Shown: positions 44,342 through 53,262, counted from the stretch's first letter. The stretch is DNA of 64,000 bases from Marinobacter psychrophilus (GCF_001043175.1 NZ_CP011494.1:2914001-2978000); one strand, 5' to 3'. The notes: generated by a model from the letters alone, not told the origin. Numbers and translations are program-made.

Positions 44342-45985
44342 ATGGCCTCGACCCGCTTGCTAACTCCAGCAGAAAACGCCTATCAGTACCCACTGCTGAT
44401 CAAACAATTACTGGCTTCTGGGCCGCGACTCGCCGGCTCCCAGGAAATTATTTACGCAAATATAAGCCGCTACACCTACACTGAATTGCAAGCCCGTATC
44501 GGCCGCCTGGCCAACGCCCTGACCAAAGCCGGAGTTAAAGCCGGCGACACCGTTGCGGTGATGGACTGGGATACGCCCCGCTATCTTGAATGTTTTTTTG
44601 CGGTACCGATGATTGGCGCCGTTCTGCATACCGTTAACGTGCGGCTATCGCCGGATCAGATCGTATACACCATGAATCACGCCGAAGACGATGTGGTGCT
44701 GATACACGATGATTTCCTGCCCATACTCGATGCTGTTAAAGACCAGATCGAAACGGTAAAGCACTACATACAGCTGACCGATAACAACCAGCCTGCAGCC
44801 GCCAGCGTGCCGGTGCTGGGTGAATACGAGCAGCTTCTGGCCCAGGAAGACAGCCACTTCGACTTCCCGGATTTTGACGAAAACAGCATAGCCACCTGCT
44901 TTTACACCACTGGCACGACCGGCAAGCCGAAAGGTGTGATGTTCAGCCATCGCCAGTTGGTGATGCACACTATGGCCATGGTAGGTTCCCTTTCGATGTT
45001 CGATGAGGCGCCGCTGCTGCGCTCCCGTTCTGTCTACATGCCGATGACGCCCATGTTCCACGTGCACGCATGGGGTGTTCCCTACGCTGCCACCTTAATG
45101 GGCATTAAACAGGTATACCCCGGGCGCTATGAGCCCGAACTGCTGATGGACCTGATCAAAACCCACAATGTGACCTTCTCCCACTGCGTGCCCACCATTA
45201 TGCAGATGCTGCTGGCCACCGAGTCCATCAAAGACGCAGATCTGAGCAATTGGCAGGTACTGATAGGCGGTAGTGCCCTCACCAAAGGGCTGTGTGAAGC
45301 TGGAGCCGAGCGGGGCATTCGCATGTACACCGGCTACGGCATGTCGGAAACCTGCCCGATTCTGACCATCACCCACCTGACACCGGAAGATCTGGAACTG
45401 CCGCTGGAGCAGCAAGCCGAAGTGCGGGTGAAAACCGGTGTCGCCATTCCGTTGGTGCAAGTTGAAATTGTCGACACCAATGGCAAACCGGTCGCCCACG
45501 ACGGTCAGGCCAAAGGCGAAGTTGTTGCGCGTTCGCCCTGGTTAACCCAAAGCTATCTGAAAGAACCGGAAAAAGGCGAAGAACTTTGGCTACACGGCTG
45601 GCTGCACACTGGCGACGTGGCCAGCATGGAGCCAAATCAGACCCTGATGATTAAAGACCGCATCAAGGATGTGATCAAAACCGGGGGTGAATGGTTGTCG
45701 TCACTGGATCTGGAAAATCTGATTAGCCAGCATCCTGCGGTCGCAGCCGCTGCGGTTGTCGGCGTTGCCGATGAGAAATGGGGCGAGCGCCCACACGCAC
45801 TGATCACGCTCAAGCCCGGCCAGAATGTCACACAAGAAGACATTCAAGCGCACTTACAGCGCTATGTGGATAAAGGCGAAATCAACAAGTGGGCAATCCC
45901 CCGGCAAATGGACTTTGTAGACGACATTCCAAAAACCAGCGTAGGCAAGATCAACAAGAAGCAGATTCGCGATCAGCTAGGCTAG
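44342..45985 (+). CDS. Fatty-acid--CoA ligase, AMP-forming (DmdB-like group)
   Basis: Acyl-adenylate-forming enzyme converting a carboxylic acid, ATP and CoA to acyl-CoA. AMP-binding motif FYTTGTTGKPKGVMFSHRQ, later GYGMSETCPILTITH, LHTGDVASMEPNQ and the C-terminal KTSVGKINKKQIRDQL with the catalytic Lys. 547 residues from ATG 44342 (AAGGA seven bases upstream). The opening LTPAENAYQYPLLIKQLL is typical of the branch that includes medium/long-chain ligases and DmdB (methylmercaptopropionate-CoA ligase); I cannot separate these by eye. Confidence 0.9.
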   Translation: MASTRLLTPAENAYQYPLLIKQLLASGPRLAGSQEIIYANISRYTYTELQARIGRLANALTKAGVKAGDTVAVMDWDTPRYLECFFAVPMIGAVLHTVNVRLSPDQIVYTMNHAEDDVVLIHDDFLPILDAVKDQIETVKHYIQLTDNNQPAAASVPVLGEYEQLLAQEDSHFDFPDFDENSIATCFYTTGTTGKPKGVMFSHRQLVMHTMAMVGSLSMFDEAPLLRSRSVYMPMTPMFHVHAWGVPYAATLMGIKQVYPGRYEPELLMDLIKTHNVTFSHCVPTIMQMLLATESIKDADLSNWQVLIGGSALTKGLCEAGAERGIRMYTGYGMSETCPILTITHLTPEDLELPLEQQAEVRVKTGVAIPLVQVEIVDTNGKPVAHDGQAKGEVVARSPWLTQSYLKEPEKGEELWLHGWLHTGDVASMEPNQTLMIKDRIKDVIKTGGEWLSSLDLENLISQHPAVAAAAVVGVADEKWGERPHALITLKPGQNVTQEDIQAHLQRYVDKGEINKWAIPRQMDFVDDIPKTSVGKINKKQIRDQLG

Positions 45986-45990
45986 CTCAG

Positions 45991-47253
45991 TTACGTCACT
46001 GAAACACCACTGAAGCGAAAATCCAGCTGCGGCGGCCGCCCGGCGATAATATCCGCCAGCGCGGCCGCTGACCCGCATGCATGGGTCCAGCCCAAAGTAC
46101 CGTGACCGGTATTCAAAAACAGATTGCTAATAACGCTCTTACCCACGTAGGGCACGCTGGATGGCGTCGTTGGCCGCAACCCGCTCCAGTATTCAGCCTG
46201 ATCCCAGTGACCCGCTTCGGGCATAACAGCCGCCACCCGGCGCAACACAGCTTGGCAACGGGTAACATTCAGGCGTCTGGAATAGCCGCTGAACTCTGCC
46301 GTGCCCGCAATCCGCATACGATCACCCAAACGTGAGTAAACCAGCTTGTACTCATCGTCGGTCAGGCTGACATTGAATGCGGCCTCAGGATTTTTCACCG
46401 GCACGGTGATGGAATAGCCCTTGGCTGGATAAATATTCAAAGCCAGTCCCAATTGCCGCGCCAGTGGCGCGCTAAAGCTACCCAAACTTAGAACCCAAGC
46501 GTCTGCGCGCAAATTATGGTGATGGCCTTGGGACAGGGTTTCCACCGCATCTATACGCCCGATACCACGCTCAAACCCAACTACTTCAGTGTTGTATTTG
46601 AACACCACACCCGCTTGTTTACAGCGCTCTGCCAGAGCCTGGGTAAATTTACGAGCATCACCGGATTCGTCTTCCTCGGTGTAGGTGCCGCCTGCGAGGC
46701 GCTGCTTCAAGGGCGCTAAAGCGGGCTCCAGTTCGATCGCCCGCGCAGCACTCACCACTTGCCTGTCACACCCCAGCTCGCGCATCTGCCGCGCCGGTTC
46801 CAGGGCGCTATCGAATTCTTTCTGGCTGGTGTAGAAGTGCAAAATTCCACGGGTTAGATGGTCGTACTCTAAACCCAGTTCGACCCGCAGTTCCTGTAAT
46901 TTGCTGCGACTATAAAGGCCCAAATTGACCATCTGACGCAGATTGTCAGCCGCCCGTGCAGAGGTGCATTGGCCCAAAAACGCCAGTGCCCAGCGCCACT
47001 GGGCAGCATCCAAACGTGGCCGGAACAGCAGCGGCGCGTCATTACGATGCAGCCATTTCAGAACCTTCAGCGGCGTCGATGGGTTGGCCCAAGGCTCGGC
47101 ATGGCACACTGAAATCTGGCCGCCGTTGGCGTAACTGGTTTCAAGCCCGGCTGCTGGCTGACGATCTATCACTGTGACCTGGTAACCCTGACGCTGTAAA
47201 AACCAGGCACTGGTAACGCCAACCACACCCGCGCCTAAAACCACTACATGCAT
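45991..47253 (-). CDS. dadA: D-amino acid dehydrogenase small subunit
   Basis: FAD-dependent membrane-associated enzyme that oxidises D-amino acids such as D-alanine to keto acids and feeds electrons to quinone. The FAD motif VVVLGAGVVGVTSAWFLQRQ starts at residue 3; ANGGQISVCHAEPWANP and the C-terminal GLRPTTPSSVPYVGKS and LNTGHGTLGWTHACGS are diagnostic of DadA. 420 residues. Convergent with the acyl-CoA ligase gene, only five bases apart and with no terminator seen. No alr/dadX is adjacent. Confidence 0.93.
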   Translation of the reverse strand: MHVVVLGAGVVGVTSAWFLQRQGYQVTVIDRQPAAGLETSYANGGQISVCHAEPWANPSTPLKVLKWLHRNDAPLLFRPRLDAAQWRWALAFLGQCTSARAADNLRQMVNLGLYSRSKLQELRVELGLEYDHLTRGILHFYTSQKEFDSALEPARQMRELGCDRQVVSAARAIELEPALAPLKQRLAGGTYTEEDESGDARKFTQALAERCKQAGVVFKYNTEVVGFERGIGRIDAVETLSQGHHHNLRADAWVLSLGSFSAPLARQLGLALNIYPAKGYSITVPVKNPEAAFNVSLTDDEYKLVYSRLGDRMRIAGTAEFSGYSRRLNVTRCQAVLRRVAAVMPEAGHWDQAEYWSGLRPTTPSSVPYVGKSVISNLFLNTGHGTLGWTHACGSAAALADIIAGRPPQLDFRFSGVSVT

Positions 47254-47336
47254 ACCCGTTCCTGTCGGTTATTCGTGTTACCCATTGTCGATTATTGCTT
47301 ACTGCTTAGTCGTGGCTGTTTGTTGATGAGCACGGG

Positions 47337-47693
47337 TCAGCCGCCGGAACGTTTTACCACCCAACCTTTTTGCATCAGCAACGGCAATAAAATATCTCGT
47401 TGGTCACCCTGAATTTCAACAATGCCGTCTTTCAGGGTGCCACCGGTGCCGCATTTGACTTTCAGCTCTTTGGTGTAGGCTTTCAGCTCTTTTTCTGCCA
47501 AGGGTATGCCGCTAATCAGAGTAACGCCCTTACCTTTGCGGCCTTTGGTTTCGCGACTGATCCGCACGACACCATCACCCAGCGGGCGTTGTTCCCGGCT
47601 GCAGGTGCACCGTTCCTGCGGATGACGGCACCGGGGGCACATGCGACCCTGATCGGTGGAATAAACCAGTCCACCTTCGTGCTTTTTACTCAT
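47337..47693 (-). CDS. yciH: SUI1/eIF1 family translation factor, YciH type
   Basis: Bacterial homologue of eIF1 that influences start-site fidelity. The SUI1 domain shows GKGVTLISGIPLAEKELKAY, KCGTGGTLKDGIVEIQGDQR and LLMQKGWVVKRSGG. Ahead of it is a cysteine cluster, MCPRCRHPQERCTCSRE, with the spacing C-x2-C-x6-C-x-C, which could bind zinc; E. coli YciH lacks it. 118 residues. Its ATG directly follows the stop of the DUF4136 gene. Confidence 0.93.
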   Translation of the reverse strand: MSKKHEGGLVYSTDQGRMCPRCRHPQERCTCSREQRPLGDGVVRISRETKGRKGKGVTLISGIPLAEKELKAYTKELKVKCGTGGTLKDGIVEIQGDQRDILLPLLMQKGWVVKRSGG

Positions 47694-48220
47694 TCAGTCC
47701 AGCCCGGGCGGATATTTGGTGAACATTTCCTGAACCACTTCGTCGATCAGCTTGCGCCGTGTTTCTGGTGACTGGTTTTCGTTCAGGTAACGCCTGCTGG
47801 CTGCACGCCAAATCACCTGGCGGCTTTGCGCATCAGCCAGTTCAATCACCAGTTTACCTTCGTTGACTTCACGCACCGGAGGTGGTGCCGACAGCCCCCA
47901 GCCAAAATTACCGGTACCAAACCCGAACCCCAGGCCCAAACCGCTTTGCTCAAGACGCTCTTCCTTTGCAATCTGCCAATTTACCAGCACGTCGGCCTCA
48001 GCAGCACTTACCGGCTTCATAGCCTTGCTTGCCAGCTCACGTTCCAGCGCGCTTTTTACACGGCTGCGTCGAGCGACAAGAAAGAATCGGAGCCGGCATC
48101 GTCGGCGTAGGCCCAAGTGTTGTAATCACCAAAAGCCGTAGCTGAATTATAATCCGTCACCACGTTGCTTGCGCAACCGGCCAGAGTCAGCGCGACAACT
48201 ACACAGGTTACAAAGCGCAT
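47694..48220 (-). pseudogene. DUF4136 lipoprotein gene with a frameshift
   Basis: The 5' part (48220 down to 48056) starts at ATG with GAGGAG upstream and encodes a lipoprotein signal MRFVTCVVVALTLAGC (Cys16) and a DUF4136 opening (TDYNSATAFGDYNTWAYADD), then reaches a stop after SLDAAV. The 3' part continues in another frame with RVKSALERELASKAMKPVSA, AEADVLVNWQI and a DUF4136 end (QVIWRAASRRYLNENQSPET). One missing base near 48059-48066 would restore SLDAA-RVKSALERELASK. Either the gene is broken or the sequence has an error here. The glycine-rich stretch LGLGFGFGTGNFGWGL is typical of the family. Confidence 0.82.
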
Positions 48221-48279
48221 TAGTGGGTTCTCCTCAAATTAGCGGCTTGGTAGAGTATACGCGCTGCCCGGCAAGCGGG

Positions 48280-48885
48280 TCAGGTATCGAAATGAAAATT
48301 CAGTCCGCGGGCGTTGCAAAAACCAGCAAAATCCTCTGTCGCAGGTTCTGGCACGTCAACAGATACCGCCACTTGCTGGCCATAATTGATCTCGGTAATG
48401 GTCGCGTTGTGCCCTTCGCACCAATGCCGCAGAGGTTGTTCATCGGCAAAACCAATCACCGCCAAGGCTAGCTGGATGGGCTGATGCACTACCCGTTCTA
48501 CCACCGACAGTACACTTTCTGCAGCGCCTGCGTAGGCCCGCACCAGGCCGCCTGCGCCCAGCTTTATGCCGCCAAAATAGCGAATGACCAATACCAGTAC
48601 ATCCCCCATGTCTTTATGCTGAATAACACTGAGTATCGGTTTTCCAGCGGTGCCAGAGGGCTCGCCGTCGTCGTTCATGGCAGCTTCGGCTGCCGAGCCA
48701 GGGCGGCCAATCTGGTACGCCCAGCAAATATGGCGGGCATCATTATGATCTGCCTGCGCCTGCGCCAGCCATTCATGAACCTCATCACGACTGTTTACCG
48801 GAGCCACGCGGGCTATAAACCGGCTCTTTTTAATTTCCGTGACCCGCTCCAGATAACCGGCGGGGACGGGGTAGTCTTTTTTCAT
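48280..48885 (-). CDS. YigZ/IMPACT family protein
   Basis: 201-residue protein of the UPF0029/Impact family. Family segments: KKSRFIARVAPVNSRDEVHE near the N-terminus, ICWAYQIG, NDDGEPSGTAGKPILSVIQH and VIRYFGGIKLGAGGLVRAYA. The C-terminal ferredoxin-like domain is present. Members bind nucleic acids or ribosomes in eukaryotes; the bacterial role is not settled. Single gene, transcribed as its neighbours on the minus strand. Confidence 0.92.
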   Translation of the reverse strand: MKKDYPVPAGYLERVTEIKKSRFIARVAPVNSRDEVHEWLAQAQADHNDARHICWAYQIGRPGSAAEAAMNDDGEPSGTAGKPILSVIQHKDMGDVLVLVIRYFGGIKLGAGGLVRAYAGAAESVLSVVERVVHQPIQLALAVIGFADEQPLRHWCEGHNATITEINYGQQVAVSVDVPEPATEDFAGFCNARGLNFHFDT

Positions 48886-48977
48886 TCGATTTTGCCTATT
48901 TTGCTCTTGACGGTGCTCTGGAGATTGGTGGTTCCAAATCGAGACATTGCAACGACGTAATTCGGGTTCTCAGAAGC

Positions 48978-50363
48978 TCAGCTGACCACAAACACTGGCA
49001 ACTGGACCCTTACCACCAGACCTCCAGCAACCGCGTTGACGGCGGAAACCTCGCCATCGTGGGCAAAAATTGCTTTTTGTGCGATCGCTAGCCCCAGGCC
49101 CCAGCCCTGGCCACCACGGGATTGGTCGCTGCGGTAGAACGGTTCAAACAGGTGCGCCAGGGTTTCGTCTGACGCACCTGGGCCGCTATCGGTGAATTCA
49201 ATCCATAACCGGTTGTCTGCAACCGTGGCCGCAACCGTCAAGGCTTGCCCTGGTGGCGTATGGTCCAGAGCATTCTGCAGAATATTATCAAAGGCTCGGC
49301 GCAACAGCCCGGCATCACCCAGAACCAGCACGTGAGTTGCCTGCTCGCTCGCATTCATTCGGCATTTCACATCCCGTTCACGGGCATACCCTGCTGCGTC
49401 TTGCAGCACAGCGCTTAATAGCTCCATAACAGCCACTGGCTGGCACGCAAACTGCTCGCCCTGGGCGGCCAACCGGTAAAGGGTCAACACCTCTTCGGTC
49501 ATGGCTTCCAGGCGTTCGTTCTGGCGCAGTATGCTGTTTAGCAATGCACCATCACCACCGCCGTCCAGAGCCAGTTCAATGGCTACCCGCTGCCTTGCCA
49601 GTGGCGTGCGCAAATCGTGGGAAATATCCCGTAATAATTGCTGCTGGCGATCAAGAAGATCCAACAGCTGTGCCGTCATGGCATTAAATGCGCTGGCAAG
49701 AGCGCCAATCTCATCACGGCGTGAAGCAACCTTGGGGTCAACCCGCAGGCTTTTATCGCCGGCGGCAATAGCGCGAGCAGTGGCCTCCATGGTTTTTAAC
49801 GGCTGAGACAGGCGCCGGGCAATCAGCCAGCAGGCCAGAGAAATCAGCACTACCGCAAAGCCGGCGTTAATGAATCTTAAAGACCCGGGGGTCAACCAGC
49901 CAGCGGATTTGCCGCGCGGCCAGGCAATCAACTTATAACTCCCTGCCAGTTCAATCACTGCGGGTTCCAAGGCAAACCAATGCGAACCCATTCGTTTACG
50001 AACGGAGGCCGGCAGGCTTCGACTATGGCCGGGCTCGCCGGAAGCCTCGGGCGCGGCCAGTATCAAGTGCAGGCCCAGGGTTCGGCCTTGCTGGCGCAAA
50101 AACTGGCGGGCCGCATCAGCGCCGCCGTTCTGGCTGAGCGCAAGCACTTCCTGGCCTAGTTCATACAGCCCAAGCTGGCGCGTCATCGCCTGCTGTTCTT
50201 GTGCCACCAGCAACCGTGACACCAGCTGTCCAGCTCCCAGCGTTAACGCCATGGCCAGCCAAACCATCAAAAAAATGCGCCAAAACAGTGACACCGTAAA
50301 ACGTCGCTGCGGCTCGGCAGCTTCATCGGCGCCGCTATTGTTTGCGCTGTGAACTGGTTTCAT
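48978..50363 (-). CDS. cpxA: Sensor histidine kinase, CpxA-like
   Basis: Membrane sensor kinase of 461 residues. Layout: first membrane helix about 27-47, a short periplasmic domain, second helix about 163-183, a HAMP domain, HisKA with phospho-accepting His249 in RDISHDLRTPLARQR, and an ATPase with Asn364 (FDNILQNALDHT), DSGPGASDETLAHLFEPFYR and GQGWGLGLAIAQ. It overlaps the response regulator gene by four bases. The CpxA name rests on the partner regulator's similarity, a divergent Spy/CpxP-like gene and a CpxR-type box; the periplasmic domain itself was not compared. Confidence 0.82.
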   Translation of the reverse strand: MKPVHSANNSGADEAAEPQRRFTVSLFWRIFLMVWLAMALTLGAGQLVSRLLVAQEQQAMTRQLGLYELGQEVLALSQNGGADAARQFLRQQGRTLGLHLILAAPEASGEPGHSRSLPASVRKRMGSHWFALEPAVIELAGSYKLIAWPRGKSAGWLTPGSLRFINAGFAVVLISLACWLIARRLSQPLKTMEATARAIAAGDKSLRVDPKVASRRDEIGALASAFNAMTAQLLDLLDRQQQLLRDISHDLRTPLARQRVAIELALDGGGDGALLNSILRQNERLEAMTEEVLTLYRLAAQGEQFACQPVAVMELLSAVLQDAAGYARERDVKCRMNASEQATHVLVLGDAGLLRRAFDNILQNALDHTPPGQALTVAATVADNRLWIEFTDSGPGASDETLAHLFEPFYRSDQSRGGQGWGLGLAIAQKAIFAHDGEVSAVNAVAGGLVVRVQLPVFVVS

Positions 50364-51046
50364 GGCACTACCCGGTAGCTATAACCAAGCCCGCGCACGG
50401 TTTCGATGCGCGGCGGTTCTTCGTTGCCGAGTTTCTTGCGCAGATTGCTAATGTGCATATCCAGAGTGCGATCGTAAGTTTCAAGACGCCGGCCCAGCGC
50501 CCACTGCATCAGATCGGTTTTGCGTACCACACGGCCGGCGTGAGCCAGAAGCACTTGCAAAACTTCGTATTCGGTAGCGGTCAAGTCCAGCGGAGTGCCA
50601 TTCTGGCGCACCCGCCTGTGGTCGGGCTCAAGGCGCAAATCACCGTAGCTTCGACTATCGTTCGGTTCCGCTTTCTGGTCCCACGCAATACGGCGCAACA
50701 ATGCGTGCAAACGTGCCACCAGCTCACGGGGGTTGCAGGGTTTGGCGATATAATCATCGGCGCCTACTTCAAAGCCCACAATGCGATCGGTTTCATCACC
50801 GTGGGCGGTCAGCAGAATCACTGGCAGATGAGCACTGACACGCAACTGTCGCAGCACGTCGAGCCCGTTGATATCAGGCAACATAATATCCAGAACTACA
50901 ATGTCACAGGATTCGCTTCGAGCCAGTGCCAGTCCGTCTTGACCGTTGGCCGCTTCGCGCACAGTGAAGCCTTGGGTAACAAGGTAACGGGCCAGCAACA
51001 TGCGCAGCTCGTCGTCATCTTCTATTAAGAGCACCCGATTTTGCAT
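50360..51046 (-). CDS. cpxR: Response regulator, OmpR family, CpxR-like
   Basis: 228 residues from ATG 51046 (MQNRVLLIEDDDELRML). Receiver domain with acidic pocket D10-D12, phosphorylation Asp53 in VVLDIMLPD and the Lys of DDYIAKPCNP; the C-terminal winged helix has LTATEYEVLQVLLAH and GRRLETYDRTLDMHISNLRK, a sequence very close to the matching CpxR region. It precedes the sensor gene with a four-base overlap. Divergent, with a GTAAA-N6-GTAAA box in between, from a CpxP/Spy-like gene. Confidence 0.85.
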   Translation of the reverse strand: MQNRVLLIEDDDELRMLLARYLVTQGFTVREAANGQDGLALARSESCDIVVLDIMLPDINGLDVLRQLRVSAHLPVILLTAHGDETDRIVGFEVGADDYIAKPCNPRELVARLHALLRRIAWDQKAEPNDSRSYGDLRLEPDHRRVRQNGTPLDLTATEYEVLQVLLAHAGRVVRKTDLMQWALGRRLETYDRTLDMHISNLRKKLGNEEPPRIETVRGLGYSYRVVP

Positions 51047-51131
51047 GCCGTCTTCACTCCGTCTGGAACTGCTCTGGCTTAGCGCAAGTCTACCATGCCC
51101 GCACTCACCCAATTTGGCTGGCCGCTAAAGC

Positions 51132-51147
51132 TTTACAGAACCTTTAC
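51132..51147. promoter_or_regulatory. CpxR-box-like direct repeat
   Basis: On the minus strand the sequence reads GTAAAGGTTCTGTAAA, two GTAAA half-sites six bases apart; the E. coli CpxR consensus is GTAAA-N(4-8)-GTAAA. It lies in the 207-base divergent region between cpxR and the Spy-like gene and could control both. Confidence 0.65.
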
Positions 51148-51253
51148 CCAACGCTGACAGCACTTGACACTGCAGTGATTAATATGCAGTCACCTAAACG
51201 AAGCCACTAACCCTTAATGGCTTTATCGCAAACCCGTTACCGGAGAAATCACC

Positions 51254-51589
51254 ATGAAAACACCCCAATCTGTTCGCATCGCAGCTGCCTTGATAACCTG
51301 CGCAATGCTGTCCGCCGCTCCGCTTGCCATGGCCCAGGGCTTCGAGAAAGGCGCGAACAAGTATCAACGGATGCAAGAGCAGTGTGAACAAATGACCAGC
51401 ACCGACATGCAGGCCCGGAAAGCGCAACAACAGCAAAGAATGATGGAACGCCGCAACCAAACGGCCGACCGTCTTAAGCTAACAGATGAACAACGCGGAA
51501 CCTGGAACGATATGCAAAAAGAGCGTCAGCAACAGATGCAAAAGAAAATGGAGAAACAACAAAAGCGTTGCGACAAGATGGCTAAATAA
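51254..51589 (+). CDS. Spy/CpxP-like periplasmic protein
   Basis: 111-residue exported protein; the signal peptide ends near LAMAQG (residue 27). The mature part is a charged helical protein rich in Gln, Met, Lys and Arg, with an LTxxQ-type motif (RLKLTDEQRGTWNDM) characteristic of the CpxP/Spy family of periplasmic chaperones and Cpx inhibitors; only one clear copy is seen where CpxP and Spy have two. Two cysteines (EQCEQM and KRCDKM) flank the helical core. Divergent from cpxRA, the usual place of cpxP. Confidence 0.8.
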   Translation: MKTPQSVRIAAALITCAMLSAAPLAMAQGFEKGANKYQRMQEQCEQMTSTDMQARKAQQQQRMMERRNQTADRLKLTDEQRGTWNDMQKERQQQMQKKMEKQQKRCDKMAK

Positions 51590-51670
51590 ATCGCAACGGG
51601 TGATCGCCTGGGTGGTTCTGGCGTAAGGTATGTGCAGTGAGTACATCGTCTTACAGGAAATCGAACGTCC

Positions 51671-52891
51671 ATGAACCAGCCAGATAACCAACCACTAGGC
51701 CTGACCTTTGACGGCCCGGCACAAAGCAAGGTCCACATTTGCCGGTCTATCGACGATATTAACGCTGCAGACTGGCAGAACTTGGCCGGTAATGATTACC
51801 CCTTTGCGCGATACGATTTTCTTCAGGCACTGGAGCACAGTGGTTGCACCAATGCGGCTACCGGCTGGCAGCCCAGCCATCTGGTGATCCGCCAGCAGGG
51901 TCAGGTTACCGGCATTATTCCAGCATTCTTAAAAAACAATTCCCGCGGCGAATACGTGTTTGATTTTGCCTGGGCCGAAGCCTACCAGCGTCACGGCCAA
52001 CCTTATTATCCAAAGTTGCTGATGGCCATTCCCTTTACTCCGTCACAGGGGCCACGGCTGCTGTTAACACCGCAGTTGCGCGAAATTCTGGACAGCGCAT
52101 CGCTTCATAAGCTGCTTGATAAAGCCACCACTGCACTCGGTGCCCACTCCTGGCATTTGCTGTTTCCCAACAGCGCGGATCAAGCGCTGCTTTGCCAGCC
52201 GCAAACACCAGACAGCTCGCAATTGCATCGGCTAGGCTGCCAGTTTCACTGGCACAATGCCGGGTACGAAGCCTTTGACAACTTTCTGGCGCTGTTAACA
52301 TCGCGCAAGCGCAAGTCCATCCGCAAAGAACGCAAACAGGTCAGCGATCAGGGTATTGAGTTTCAGCGGGTCAGCGGCTCAGACATATCTGACCGAGTGC
52401 TTGATGGCTTCTACGTGTTCTACCAGGCAACTTATCTTAAGCGCGGCCAGCAGCCCTACCTGAACCGTGACTTTTTCGAGCGTTTGTTCTGCCAGATGCC
52501 AGAGCATGTACACATCGTGATCGCTCTCAAACAAGGTGAAATGATCGCCAGCGCGCTGTTCCTAAGCGGCACTGACACCCTTTACGGGCGCTACTGGGGT
52601 TGCCTGGACGAGTACAATCATTTGCACTTTGAAACCTGCTATTACCAGGGAATAGAACTGGCCATAGACCTTGGCCTGCAGCATTTTGACGCCGGCGCCC
52701 AAGGTGAGCACAAACTGGTGCGGGGTTTTGAGCCGCTACTGACCCACTCATGGCACAGCATAGAGCACCCGGGCTTTCGCGATGCCATTGCAAATTTCGT
52801 CGCTGAAGAGCGCGAGGGAGTTCGCCGCTATTTTGAAGAGAGTAAAACATTACTGCCATTTCGCCAGACTGAAAACGACAAAGGCGGCTGA
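51671..52891 (+). CDS. FemAB-like GNAT protein (peptidoglycan biosynthesis/recognition family)
   Basis: 406-residue cytoplasmic protein of the former DUF482 family (FemAB_like). Family segments: YPFARYDFLQALEHSGC, YVFDFAWAEAYQRHGQPYYP, LTSRKRKSIRKERKQV, GRYWGCLDEYNHLHFETCYY and FDAGAQGEHKLVRGF. Members have a double GNAT fold; enzymatic role unproven. Spacing to the Spy-like gene is 81 bases. Its stop codon lies inside the stem of the terminator that follows. Confidence 0.9.
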   Translation: MNQPDNQPLGLTFDGPAQSKVHICRSIDDINAADWQNLAGNDYPFARYDFLQALEHSGCTNAATGWQPSHLVIRQQGQVTGIIPAFLKNNSRGEYVFDFAWAEAYQRHGQPYYPKLLMAIPFTPSQGPRLLLTPQLREILDSASLHKLLDKATTALGAHSWHLLFPNSADQALLCQPQTPDSSQLHRLGCQFHWHNAGYEAFDNFLALLTSRKRKSIRKERKQVSDQGIEFQRVSGSDISDRVLDGFYVFYQATYLKRGQQPYLNRDFFERLFCQMPEHVHIVIALKQGEMIASALFLSGTDTLYGRYWGCLDEYNHLHFETCYYQGIELAIDLGLQHFDAGAQGEHKLVRGFEPLLTHSWHSIEHPGFRDAIANFVAEEREGVRRYFEESKTLLPFRQTENDKGG

Positions 52892-52907
52892 TTGCGCAGC
52901 CGCCTTT
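52879..52907 (+). terminator. Rho-independent terminator overlapping a stop codon
   Basis: AAAGGCGGCT and AGCCGCCTTT pair around an eight-base loop and are followed by further T. The TGA of the FemAB-like gene (52889-52891) is at the end of the first arm, so translating ribosomes would cover half the stem. Confidence 0.85.
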
Positions 52908-52943
52908 TTGATTTTGCCATTCAACATGAACCGGCGTGCAAAA

Positions 52944-53159
52944 TCAGTCTTTACCAATGCGAAAACCGATTTTCAAACTGACTTGGAAATGGCCCACCTT
53001 GCCATCAACAATGTGGCCGCGGGTTTCAACCACTTCAAACCACTCCATATTACGCACGCTTTTACCACATTCGTCCAGTGCGTTCTGAATAGCCTCCTCA
53101 ATGCTGTTGGGCGATGACCCTACAATTTCAACTTTCTTGTAAACATGCGAGCTGCTCAA
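52944..53159 (-). CDS. Dodecin family protein
   Basis: Small flavin-binding storage protein that forms dodecamers. Family pattern: HVYKKVEIVGSSPNSIEEAI, NMEWFEVVETRGHIVDGK and GHFQVSLKIGF. I start at TTG 53159 (LSSSHVYKK) because GAGGGG stands seven bases upstream and this gives 71 residues, the family length; an in-frame ATG at 53192 would add 11 unusual residues. Trp50 region (EWFEV) matches the flavin-stacking Trp of bacterial dodecins. Confidence 0.9.
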   Translation of the reverse strand: MSSSHVYKKVEIVGSSPNSIEEAIQNALDECGKSVRNMEWFEVVETRGHIVDGKVGHFQVSLKIGFRIGKD

Positions 53160-53262
53160 AATTGAACCCCTCTTATCCTCATGAATGAACAAGTGCTTTG
53201 AGCCTAGAACAGGCTTTCATACAATGCAATTTCACGAGAACGGATTTTTACCCGGCTTGCGG

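Noticed and set aside
48978..51046. RstB/RstA system
   Set aside because: The regulator's DNA-binding segment is closer to CpxR, and the neighbouring Spy-like gene and GTAAA-N6-GTAAA box fit Cpx better, though the kinase's periplasmic domain was not decisive.
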